From Thauera sp. JM12B12 (lineage in GTDB: Bacteria; Pseudomonadota; Gammaproteobacteria; Burkholderiales; Rhodocyclaceae), in assembly GCF_039614725.1 (NCBI RefSeq), contig NZ_CP154859.1, forward strand, positions 1,178,001 to 1,242,000: 64,000 nucleotides of DNA. The letters run 5' to 3'. The translations under genes were made by a program, and so were the position numbers. Positions within the stretch are counted from its first letter, which is position 1. Every line of letters starts with the position of its first letter. Positions 1-7,021 of the stretch are shown here, in pieces. The notes beneath the pieces are model-generated. The model saw only the letters and a list, made by a program, of their open reading frames with translations, was not told the origin of the DNA and ran no database searches.

Positions 1-462
1 CGTCCGGCGGAGTCGAAAGCCTGGTTCGGCGTTGCGCCGCCCGACCTCACCCTGGTCGCGCGCCAGCGTGCGTCGGCAGACGGCAGCGGCGCGGACTGGC
101 TGTACACCTACCTGCGCCAGTTCTACCGAGACCCGGCCCGTCCGACCGGCTGGAACAACGCGATCTTCTCGAACGTCGCCATGCCGCACGTGTTCTGGCA
201 GCTCCAGGGCGAGCAGGTCGCCAAGGTGACGCAGAACGCCGACGGCAGCACCTCGACGACGCTCGAGCTGGTCAAGCCCGGCACCCTCACGCCCGCCGAA
301 TACGACAAGGCCGTCGCCGACCTCGTCTCGTTCCTGGTGTGGATGGGCGAGCCGGTGGCCGAGAAGCGCAAGACGATCGGCACCGTCGTGCTGATCTTCC
401 TCGCCGGCCTGTTCGTGCTCAGCTATGCGCTGAAGAAGAACTACTGGAAGGACATTCATTGA
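1..462 (+). CDS. petC: Cytochrome c1 of the bc1 complex, C-terminal part (5' end outside window)
   Basis: The open frame runs in from the left edge, so only the last 153 residues are present. The piece contains the distal heme-ligand region of cytochrome c1 (Asn-Val-Ala-Met-Pro-His, where the Met is the expected sixth heme ligand) and ends in a single membrane-spanning helix followed by a short basic tail. This is the usual topology: a periplasmic heme domain anchored by a C-terminal helix. The subunit passes electrons from the Rieske protein to soluble cytochrome c. The N-terminal CXXCH heme site lies outside the window. A strong terminator follows. Identification is from family knowledge and is firm even for a fragment. 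The usual betaproteobacterial neighbour sspA follows directly. Confidence 0.9.
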   Translation, partial: RPAESKAWFGVAPPDLTLVARQRASADGSGADWLYTYLRQFYRDPARPTGWNNAIFSNVAMPHVFWQLQGEQVAKVTQNADGSTSTTLELVKPGTLTPAEYDKAVADLVSFLVWMGEPVAEKRKTIGTVVLIFLAGLFVLSYALKKNYWKDIH

Positions 463-511
463 TCCGATTCGCCACGGCCCGCCGGGCCGGATAGTGCGGT
501 CCTGACCCAGA

Positions 512-542
512 CGCACCACGCGGCCCCGCGTGGTGCGCTTTT
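512..542 (+). terminator. Rho-independent terminator after petC
   Basis: An 11-bp perfect GC-rich stem (512-522 with 527-537) around a 4-nt loop, followed by a T run at 539-542 and a second T4 a few bases on. It lies between the cytochrome c1 stop and sspA and should separate the two transcripts. Confidence 0.85.
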
Positions 543-569
543 GCTTTTGAATTCCGGAGTCGCAACACC

Positions 570-1166
570 ATGATGAACCTGTATTCCGGCACGACCGACC
601 CCTTCAGTCATCGTTGCCGAATCGTACTGTTCGAGAAGGGCATGGATTTCGAGGTCATCGACGTCGACCTCTACAACAAGCCCGAGGACATCGCCGTCAT
701 CAACCCCTACAACCGCGTGCCGGTGCTCGTCGATCGCGACCTCGTCCTCTACGAGGCCAACATCATCAACGAATACATCGACGAGCGCTTCCCGCATCCG
801 CAGCTGATGCCGCCCGACCCGATCATGCGCGCGCGTGCCCGCCAGTTGCTGCACACCTTCGAGCAGGAGCTGTTCACCCACCTCGAGGCCCTCGAGGCCG
901 CGCAGAAGGGTGTCGACAAGGTCCGCGCCCATGTGCGCGACCACCTCACCCAGCTCGCGCCGGTGTTCACCAAGCAGAAGTACATGCTGGGCGAGGAGTT
1001 CTCCATGCTCGACGTCGCCATCGCACCGCTGCTGTGGCGCCTGGAGCACTACGGCATCGAGCTGCCCAAGGCCGCCGCGCCGCTGATGAAGTACGCCGAG
1101 CGCATCTTCAGCCGTCAGGGCTTCATCGACGCGCTCACCCCGTCCGAAAAGGTCATGCGTCGCTGA
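570..1166 (+). CDS. sspA: Stringent starvation protein A (glutathione-transferase-like RNA polymerase-associated protein)
   Basis: The 198-residue product has the GST fold order: a thioredoxin-like N-terminal domain (roughly 1-80, beginning Met-Met-Asn-Leu-Tyr-Ser-Gly) and an all-helical C-terminal domain. The NPYNRVPVLVDRD stretch with its cis-proline is typical of SspA. In enterobacteria SspA binds RNA polymerase and acts in stationary phase and acid stress; here the role is inferred from family. Two adjacent ATG codons at 570 and 573 are possible starts. A GGAG-like ribosome site lies about 10 bases upstream. It sits 64 bases before sspB, the conserved betaproteobacterial sspA-sspB pair, downstream of a terminator, so it probably has its own promoter. 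Confidence 0.92.
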   Translation: MMNLYSGTTDPFSHRCRIVLFEKGMDFEVIDVDLYNKPEDIAVINPYNRVPVLVDRDLVLYEANIINEYIDERFPHPQLMPPDPIMRARARQLLHTFEQELFTHLEALEAAQKGVDKVRAHVRDHLTQLAPVFTKQKYMLGEEFSMLDVAIAPLLWRLEHYGIELPKAAAPLMKYAERIFSRQGFIDALTPSEKVMRR

Positions 1167-1230
1167 ATCGCATGATCGCAACGAGGCCATGCTGCGCCCA
1201 TCCGGGCGCCACATGGCCGCCGGAGACCCG

Positions 1231-1704
1231 ATGAGTACCGTCTCGACCAAGCCGTATCTGCTGCGCGCCATCTGGGAATGGTGCGTGGACCAGGGTTTCA
1301 CGCCCTATCTCGCCGCCCTGGTGGATGAGAACACCCGCGTTCCGCCCGGCTACGCCCACGACGGCCAGATCGTGCTGAACCTGTCGTCCGATGCCACCGG
1401 ACAGCTGCAGATGGCCAACGACTACATCAGCTTCCAGGCCCGCTTCGGCGGTGTGGCGCATTCGCTGGTGATTCCGGTGGCGAACGTGATCGCGATCTAT
1501 GCACGCGAGAACGGCCAGGGCATGGCCTTCGAGCCAGAGGGTCTCGCCGTCGAGGACGACGCCGGGGGCGCCGGCGCGGATGCGGCCGAGGTCGAGGACA
1601 TGGCCGAGGCCACCGCGGCGCTCCAGCGCGACGCCGTCGCGGAGGACGTCACCGAGGCGCCGCCGCGGCCGCCGCGCGGCAGCCACCTCAAGGTCGTCAA
1701 ATAA
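1231..1704 (+). CDS. sspB: ClpXP protease specificity-enhancing factor SspB
   Basis: The 157-residue protein begins Met-Ser-Thr-Val-Ser-Thr-Lys-Pro-Tyr, matching the family start; a CCGGAG ribosome site precedes it, so the in-frame ATG at 1189 is rejected. The folded N-terminal domain (about 1-110) binds the ssrA tag. It is followed by an acidic, Ala-rich flexible linker and a C-terminal HLKVVK, which resembles the ClpX-binding tail (LRVVK in E. coli). SspB tethers ssrA-tagged proteins to ClpX for degradation. Presence of both the substrate-binding domain and the ClpX tail suggests a functional adaptor. It is probably cotranscribed with sspA. Confidence 0.92.
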   Translation: MSTVSTKPYLLRAIWEWCVDQGFTPYLAALVDENTRVPPGYAHDGQIVLNLSSDATGQLQMANDYISFQARFGGVAHSLVIPVANVIAIYARENGQGMAFEPEGLAVEDDAGGAGADAAEVEDMAEATAALQRDAVAEDVTEAPPRPPRGSHLKVVK

Positions 1705-1715
1705 GGAGCCGCCCC

Positions 1716-2234
1716 ATGCCCAGCCTCACCTGGAACGCCTCGCTCGCCAACGACCTCGCGCCGATGGATGCCACGCACCGCGAGTTCATCGAGTGCTACA
1801 ACGCGGCCGCCGCGGCCGCACCCGAGGCGTTCCTGCCTGCCTTCGACCGCCTGATCGAACACACGCAGGCGCACTTCGATCTGGAGAACGGCTGGATGGC
1901 GGCCGTGGACTTTCCCGGCTGCCATCGTGCGGAGCACGATCGTGTACTCGCCGTGATGCTCGACATCCGTAAGCGTGTCGAGCGCGGCGACCGCTTTCTT
2001 GCCCGCCGCCTGATCGAGGAGCTGCCGGCGTGGTTCGAGAACCACGTCAACGGCATGGACGCCGCACTGGCCTTCCACCTTGCCAGCATCGGCTTCGACG
2101 TCGAGAGTGCCAGCCTGCGCCCGCTCGCCGACGGTGAGCAGCGCGGCGCCGGCTGCGGCTGCGCCAGCATGAACGCTCCCGAACCGGCGACCGGCAGCTC
2201 GGACGCGGAGCCGGTGGCACAGCCCGCCGCCTGA
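1716..2234 (+). CDS. Hemerythrin-like di-iron O2-binding protein with unusual C-terminal tail
   Basis: The 172-residue protein carries the hemerythrin ligand pattern: H21, H49, H53 and E57 (HTxxHxxxE), H70 and H74, then H110 and D115 (HxxxxD). These ligate the di-iron centre in a four-helix bundle. No signal peptide or membrane helix is visible, so it is probably a soluble cytoplasmic oxygen or redox sensor/carrier. After the bundle (about 135 residues) there is a Gly/Ala-rich tail with a Cys-Gly-Cys pair (C147, C149), unlike typical bacteriohemerythrins. It starts 11 bases after sspB and may be co-transcribed. Function beyond iron/oxygen binding cannot be deduced. Confidence 0.85.
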   Translation: MPSLTWNASLANDLAPMDATHREFIECYNAAAAAAPEAFLPAFDRLIEHTQAHFDLENGWMAAVDFPGCHRAEHDRVLAVMLDIRKRVERGDRFLARRLIEELPAWFENHVNGMDAALAFHLASIGFDVESASLRPLADGEQRGAGCGCASMNAPEPATGSSDAEPVAQPAA

Positions 2235-2250
2235 GCGCGGCGAGCGGCGT

Positions 2251-3510
2251 TCAGCCGCGCAGGAAGGGAAACGCCACCGCAGGCCGGCGCCCGCTCATGA
2301 GTTCGGCGAGCGCCGCTGCCGAGCCGCAGGCGAGCGTCCATCCGAGCGTGCCATGGCCGGTGTTGAGCCAGAGCCCGGGTGTGCGACCGCGCCCGATGAG
2401 CGGCACGTTGCCGGGCGTGGCCGGCCGCAGGCCCGCCCAGTGCTCGGCGCGCGCGATGTCGATGGCGCCCGGGAAGCGGCGCTGCGCCCATTCCAGGATG
2501 CCGGCGATGCGTTCCGGCCGCACCTGCGTGTCGAAGCCGTTGAGCTCGGCCGTGCCGGCGATGCGCAGCCGGTCGCCCAGTCGCGAGCACACGATGCGGC
2601 GCGATTCGTCGGTGAGGCTGACGCTCGGGGCGCGTGCCGGATCCAGCACCGGGGCGGTGATCGAATAGCCCTTCACCGGGTAGATCGGCAGGCGCTCGCC
2701 GAGCGTGGCCACCAGGCGCGGCCCGTAGCTGCCAAGGCAGAGCACGCAGGCGTCGGCGCGCAGCGTCTGCAGCCCTCCCTCCGCCGTGCGCACCTCCACC
2801 CCTGTGACGCTCCCGTCGTGGCCGGTGCAGATGCGTTCGATCGAGCAGTTCCAGTGCATCTGCGCGCCCGCTGCCGCCACCCGGGCGGCAAGCGCCCGGG
2901 TGAAACGGCAGGCGTCGCCGGATTCGTCCCCGGGGGCGTAGAGCCCGCCCACGAGCACGCCGGATTGCGCAGCGAGCGCCGGTTCGATGGCGAGGCACTG
3001 GTCGCGGCTGCACACCTGCGCCTCGATGCCGAAGCCGGCGAGCGAGCGCGCGCGCGCCGGCGCTTCGGCGAATTCACCCGCGCTGTAGAAGAGGTGAAGG
3101 ATGCCGCGCTCGAGCTGCTCGTACTCCAGGCCGAGCTCGGCGCGCAGCGCGCGCAGCCGCTGCGCGCTCCAGGTCGCCAGCGCCGCGATCGCGCGCGTGT
3201 TGCGATGCGCGCGCCAGGGCAGGCATTCGAGCAGGAAGCGCGCGCCCCACAGCCACTGCGCCGGGTCGCGGGTGGGGCGGAACTTCAGCGGTGCATCGTC
3301 GCGGCCGAGCCAGCGCAGGATCTGCACCGGCGCGCCGGGGTTCGCCCACGGCTCGGGATGGCTGACCGAGATCTGCCCGCCGTTGGCGAAGCTCGTCTCG
3401 CGCGCAGCCTCGGGCTGGCGGTCCACCACGCTGACGCGAAAGCCGGCCTGCTGGAGGTACCACGCCGTCGTCACGCCGGACAATCCGGCACCGAGAACCA
3501 GGACGTGCAT
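2251..3510 (-). CDS. dadA: D-amino-acid dehydrogenase family FAD oxidoreductase (DadA-like)
   Basis: The 419-residue protein starts with a short hydrophobic strand and the FAD-binding LGAGLSG motif within the first 15 residues, so the start at 3510 is preferred over upstream in-frame ATGs. An acidic residue ends the second strand (VVDRQ). Length and the C-terminal LWLNTGHGTLGWT substrate/FAD-capping region match the DadA small-subunit family (DAO fold). Members oxidise D-amino acids, often D-Ala, to 2-oxo acids and pass electrons to the respiratory chain at the inner membrane. No alanine racemase gene lies beside it, so the exact substrate is uncertain. It is divergent from fbp; the 229-base gap must hold promoters for both. 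Confidence 0.8.
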   Translation of the reverse strand: MHVLVLGAGLSGVTTAWYLQQAGFRVSVVDRQPEAARETSFANGGQISVSHPEPWANPGAPVQILRWLGRDDAPLKFRPTRDPAQWLWGARFLLECLPWRAHRNTRAIAALATWSAQRLRALRAELGLEYEQLERGILHLFYSAGEFAEAPARARSLAGFGIEAQVCSRDQCLAIEPALAAQSGVLVGGLYAPGDESGDACRFTRALAARVAAAGAQMHWNCSIERICTGHDGSVTGVEVRTAEGGLQTLRADACVLCLGSYGPRLVATLGERLPIYPVKGYSITAPVLDPARAPSVSLTDESRRIVCSRLGDRLRIAGTAELNGFDTQVRPERIAGILEWAQRRFPGAIDIARAEHWAGLRPATPGNVPLIGRGRTPGLWLNTGHGTLGWTLACGSAAALAELMSGRRPAVAFPFLRG

Positions 3511-3739
3511 GTGCGGGTGTTGCGGGAAAAGGTTGAGCGGAGGCACGAGGCGGAGCCTGCGGGAGGGGCGTCGATGATACCTCCTCGCGCCGCGTCCTTG
3601 AACCGCGCGTCGAGCGCTCCGGCACGGCAGGCGATTGCCCGGAATCGCGCGGGACAATGCACTTTTGTCCGTGCGCTCGGCGCGGGGAACCGCGATAATT
3701 CGCCCCTGTCCGTCCGAAACGCTTTCCTGGAGTTCCGCA

Positions 3740-4741
3740 ATGCGTCGAGTCACCCTCACCCAGTTCCTGATCGAGCAGCAACGCGCCGGCCGCATCAACC
3801 CCGAGCTGCGCCTGCTGATCGAAGTCGTCGCCCGCGCGGTGAAGGCGATCAGCGTGAACGTGTCCAAGGGCGCGCTTGCCGGCGTGCTCGGTGAGGCCGG
3901 CACCGACAACGTCCAGGGCGAAGCGCAGAAAAAGCTCGACGTCATCGCCAACGAGATCCTGCTCCAGGCCAACGAGTGGGGCGGCCACCTCGCCGCGATG
4001 GCCTCCGAAGAGGTCGAGACCGTGCACCAGATCCCCTTCGACTATCCGAAGGGCGGTTTCCTGCTGCTCTTCGATCCGCTCGATGGCTCGTCGAACATCG
4101 ATGTGAACATCTCGGTGGGCACGATCTTCTCGGTGCTGCGCAACCCGCCCGACTGCGACGAGCCGACCGAGGAGGATTTCCTGCAGCCCGGGCGCGAGCA
4201 GGTCGCGGCCGGCTACGCCGTCTATGGGCCCTCGACCCAGTTCGTGCTCACCGTCGGCAACGGCGTCCATGCCTTCACGCTCGACCGCGAGATGGGCAGC
4301 TTCATCTACACGCAGCCCTTCATGACCATCCCGGCCGACACCCACGAGTTCGCCATCAACGCCTCCAACGCGCGCTTCTGGGAGCCGCCGGTCAAGCGCT
4401 ACGTCGACGAGATGACGCAGGGCAAGGGCGGCCCGCTGGGCAAGGACTACAACATGCGCTGGGTGGCCTCGATGGTGGCCGACGTGCATCGGATCATGAC
4501 GCGCGGCGGCATCTTCATGTACCCGCTGGACGAGAAGTGCCGTGCCAAGGGCGGCAAGCTGCGGCTGATGTACGAGGCCAATCCGATGGCGATGCTGGTC
4601 GAGCAGGCGGGCGGCGCGGCCTCCACCGGGCGCGAGCGCATCCTCGATGTGCAACCCGCGGAGTTGCACCAGCGCGTGCCGGTGATCCTCGGTTCGAAGA
4701 ACGAAGTGGAGCGCGTGGTCGGATACCACCAGGGAGCCTGA
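3740..4741 (+). CDS. fbp: Class I fructose-1,6-bisphosphatase
   Basis: The 333-residue product has the class I FBPase hallmarks: the acidic metal-binding segment [11 protein letters not shown] and the substrate-binding region near residue 280 with [19 protein letters not shown]. It hydrolyses fructose-1,6-bisphosphate to fructose-6-phosphate in gluconeogenesis and, in some Rhodocyclales relatives, in the Calvin cycle. No other Calvin-cycle genes are in view. The start at 3740 matches the family N terminus [11 protein letters not shown] and has a CTGGAG ribosome site 8 bases upstream. The next gene begins only 5 bases after its stop, so transcription probably continues into the TamA-like gene. 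Confidence 0.95.
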   Translation: MRRVTLTQFLIEQQRAGRINPELRLLIEVVARAVKAISVNVSKGALAGVLGEAGTDNVQGEAQKKLDVIANEILLQANEWGGHLAAMASEEVETVHQIPFDYPKGGFLLLFDPLDGSSNIDVNISVGTIFSVLRNPPDCDEPTEEDFLQPGREQVAAGYAVYGPSTQFVLTVGNGVHAFTLDREMGSFIYTQPFMTIPADTHEFAINASNARFWEPPVKRYVDEMTQGKGGPLGKDYNMRWVASMVADVHRIMTRGGIFMYPLDEKCRAKGGKLRLMYEANPMAMLVEQAGGAASTGRERILDVQPAELHQRVPVILGSKNEVERVVGYHQGA

Positions 4742-4746
4742 GGCCG

Positions 4747-6510
4747 GTGCCCGGTGCACGCAGCCGCGCGCGGCGCAGCGCTCGCTGGCGCGATGCCGCG
4801 GTACTGGCGCTGGTGCTGGCGGCCGCCCCGGTGGCGGCGCAGGACCGCTTCGAGATCCGGCTCGAGGCGCCCGACGAGGTACGGGCGGTGCTCGAGCAGC
4901 ACGTGCGCCTGCTCAGGCGCGATGGCGAGGCCCTGCCTGCCGAGCAAGCCGACCGTGTGGCGATGACCCGGCGCGCGCGGCGCGAGGTGGCCGACCTGCT
5001 CGCGACCGAGGGCTACTTCTCGCCGCGCATCCGCTTCGATCGCGACGACCCGGCGAACTGGGTGCTGCAGGTCGAGCCGGGCGCGCGCACCGAGGTCGAG
5101 GCGGTCGACATCGCCTTCACCGGCGAGCTGGCCGTCTCCGGCGAGGGCGGCGAGGCCTATCTGGAGCTGCTCCGCGCGAGCTGGGGCCTGCCGGTCGGCC
5201 AGCCCTTCCGCCAGGCGGCCTGGGACAGCGCCAAGGCCGCGTTGCTCGATGCGGTGAGCGCACGGCGCTATGCCGCTGCCCGCATCGCCGAAAGCCGCGC
5301 GGAGATCGACCCCGAGACCGCGCGCGCGCGCCTGAAGGTGCGCATCGACAGCGGGCCGGTCTTCTATCTGGGCGAGCTCGAGGTGGAAGGGCTCGAGCAT
5401 CTGCCGGCCGATCTGGTGGCGCGCTACAGTCAGCTCAGACCGGGCGCACCGTACGACCGCGAGCAACTGCTCGCCTTTCAGACCGACCTGCAGAACACGC
5501 CGCATTTCGGCTCGGTGATCGTCGACATCGATCGCGATCCGGCGCTTGCCGCTGCGGTGCCGGTGCGGGTGCAGGTGACCGAGGCGCTGCCGCGCTATGC
5601 CGGTGTCGGTGCCGGTTACTCGACCAACACCGGCGCGCGCGTCGAGTTCAGCTATCGCGACTCCAATCTGCGCAAGCGTGGCTGGGAGTTCTCCTCCGGC
5701 CTGCGCCTCGAACAGCGCCGCCAGGCGCTTTACGCCGATGTCTTCCTGCCCCCGCGCGGGCGTCACCGCGACAGCTTCGGCGCGCTCGTCGAGCGCAGCG
5801 ACCTGGAGGGCCTGAAGATCGACGCGCAGGCTGTCGGGGCGACCCGCACCACGCTGCGCAACGACATCGAGACCCAGCTCGCGCTGCGCCTGCAGCACGA
5901 GAGGATCGAGCCCGCCGGCGGGGAGACGCGCAGCAGCAACACGCTGACTGCGAACTGGACATGGATCAAGCGCGCGGTGAACGACCTGCTCGATCCCACC
6001 GACGGCTATCTGCTCGAGTTCCAGGTCGGAGGGGGGCCGAAGATCGCCCTCGCCGAGCAGGATTTCCTCCGCCTGTATTCGCGTTTCGTGCGCTACCAGC
6101 CGGTGCGCGGCACGGATGTGTTCATCCTGCGTGGCGAGGCGGGCGTCACGCTCGCCGAGAGTCGGGAAGGCATCCCGCAGGATTTCCTGTTCCGCACCGG
6201 CGGCGCGCAGTCGGTGCGTGGCTATGACTACCAGAGCCTTGGCGTGAGGGAGGGCAGCGCCACCGTTGGCGGCCGCTACCTGGCGACGGCGAGCGCAGAA
6301 TACGTGCGCTGGTTCCAGCCGCAATGGGGCGCGGCCTTCTTCGTGGATGCGGGCGATGCGGCCGATACCCGGGATGATTTCGATCTGCGCGTGGGCTACG
6401 GCGTGGGAGCGCGCTGGCGCAGCCCGGCGGGGCCGCTGGCGATCGACCTCGCCTGGGGGCACCAGGAACGCAGCCTGCGCCTGCACTTCGGGGTGGCGAT
6501 CGCATTCTGA
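4747..6510 (+). CDS. tamA: TamA-type BamA/Omp85 outer-membrane assembly protein
   Basis: Read from the GTG at 4747 (AGGGAG ribosome site 10 bases upstream, just inside the fbp end), the product is 587 residues: a basic, hydrophobic signal peptide ending near Ala-Ala-Gln (about 31), about 250 residues with POTRA-like repeats, and an Omp85 beta-barrel from about residue 280 to the C terminus. Near the end it has the conserved GGAQSVRGYDYQSLG segment, the Omp85 lid-loop motif (V/I-R-G-Y/F). The C terminus ends on Phe, as outer-membrane barrels do. TamA assists insertion of autotransporters and other outer-membrane proteins, usually with the inner-membrane partner TamB. No tamB follows here. An ATG start for the family lies elsewhere, so the GTG is an inference. 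Confidence 0.85.
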   Translation: MPGARSRARRSARWRDAAVLALVLAAAPVAAQDRFEIRLEAPDEVRAVLEQHVRLLRRDGEALPAEQADRVAMTRRARREVADLLATEGYFSPRIRFDRDDPANWVLQVEPGARTEVEAVDIAFTGELAVSGEGGEAYLELLRASWGLPVGQPFRQAAWDSAKAALLDAVSARRYAAARIAESRAEIDPETARARLKVRIDSGPVFYLGELEVEGLEHLPADLVARYSQLRPGAPYDREQLLAFQTDLQNTPHFGSVIVDIDRDPALAAAVPVRVQVTEALPRYAGVGAGYSTNTGARVEFSYRDSNLRKRGWEFSSGLRLEQRRQALYADVFLPPRGRHRDSFGALVERSDLEGLKIDAQAVGATRTTLRNDIETQLALRLQHERIEPAGGETRSSNTLTANWTWIKRAVNDLLDPTDGYLLEFQVGGGPKIALAEQDFLRLYSRFVRYQPVRGTDVFILRGEAGVTLAESREGIPQDFLFRTGGAQSVRGYDYQSLGVREGSATVGGRYLATASAEYVRWFQPQWGAAFFVDAGDAADTRDDFDLRVGYGVGARWRSPAGPLAIDLAWGHQERSLRLHFGVAIAF

Positions 6511-6523
6511 TTCGGGCGCTCAG

Positions 6524-6544
6524 TGCCGGCCCGCCGGGCCGGCA
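6524..6544. terminator. Palindromic hairpin between convergent genes
   Basis: A 9-bp perfect inverted repeat (6524-6532 with 6536-6544) with a 3-nt loop sits 14 bases after the tamA stop and before the convergent glycine-zipper gene. There is no T run on either side, so it may be a weak or Rho-assisted end, or only an RNA 3' stabiliser. Confidence 0.35.
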
Positions 6545-6625
6545 AAGGCGGGGGCTCGCGATAACCTGCGGCGCGGGGCGCGCGGGGCACCGTTCGGGCG
6601 CCGCACGTCCACGGCGCGTGCAGTT

Positions 6626-6949
6626 TCAGCAGCGACCCTTCTTGGCCTGGCCGGGCGGGCAGAAGTCGCCGCGGCGGCGGTCACCCTCGTAGTAGTAGCG
6701 CCGTTCCTCGTAGCGCTCGCGCTCGCGGTAGCGGCGATCATCGCGCTCGTTGTCGTAGCCGGCTGCAGCGCCCACGCCGCCACCGATGGCACCGCCGATG
6801 ATGGCGCCTTCGCGACCGCCAACGGCCTCCCCGATGACCGCGCCCGCCGCGCCGCCGACTGCGCCCCCGATGGCGGTGGAGCCGCCGGCGTGCGCGGTGG
6901 TGGCGAGGGACAGGACGACGAGGGCAGAGGCAAGGAGTCGGGTCTTCAT
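6626..6949 (-). CDS. Exported glycine-zipper protein
   Basis: The 107-residue protein has a clear signal peptide (MKTRLLASALVVLSLATTAHA). It is followed by about 45 residues rich in Gly and Ala with repeated GGAxGGxxG spacing, the glycine-zipper 2TM pattern, and then a highly charged Arg/Glu/Tyr-rich region. The last residues hold two cysteines (FCPPGQ and a C-terminal Cys). Glycine-zipper proteins of this size are envelope proteins, some lipoproteins of the outer membrane; this one lacks a lipobox Cys at the cleavage site. A specific function cannot be assigned. It is a single gene between tamA and the Lon-like protease. Confidence 0.75.
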   Translation of the reverse strand: MKTRLLASALVVLSLATTAHAGGSTAIGGAVGGAAGAVIGEAVGGREGAIIGGAIGGGVGAAAGYDNERDDRRYRERERYEERRYYYEGDRRRGDFCPPGQAKKGRC

Positions 6950-7021
6950 GTGCGGTATTCCGTCATTGTTGGATGGCCGCGATCTTAAGCGTGCCCCGCG
7001 GGCGATGTCGAACGCGACTTG

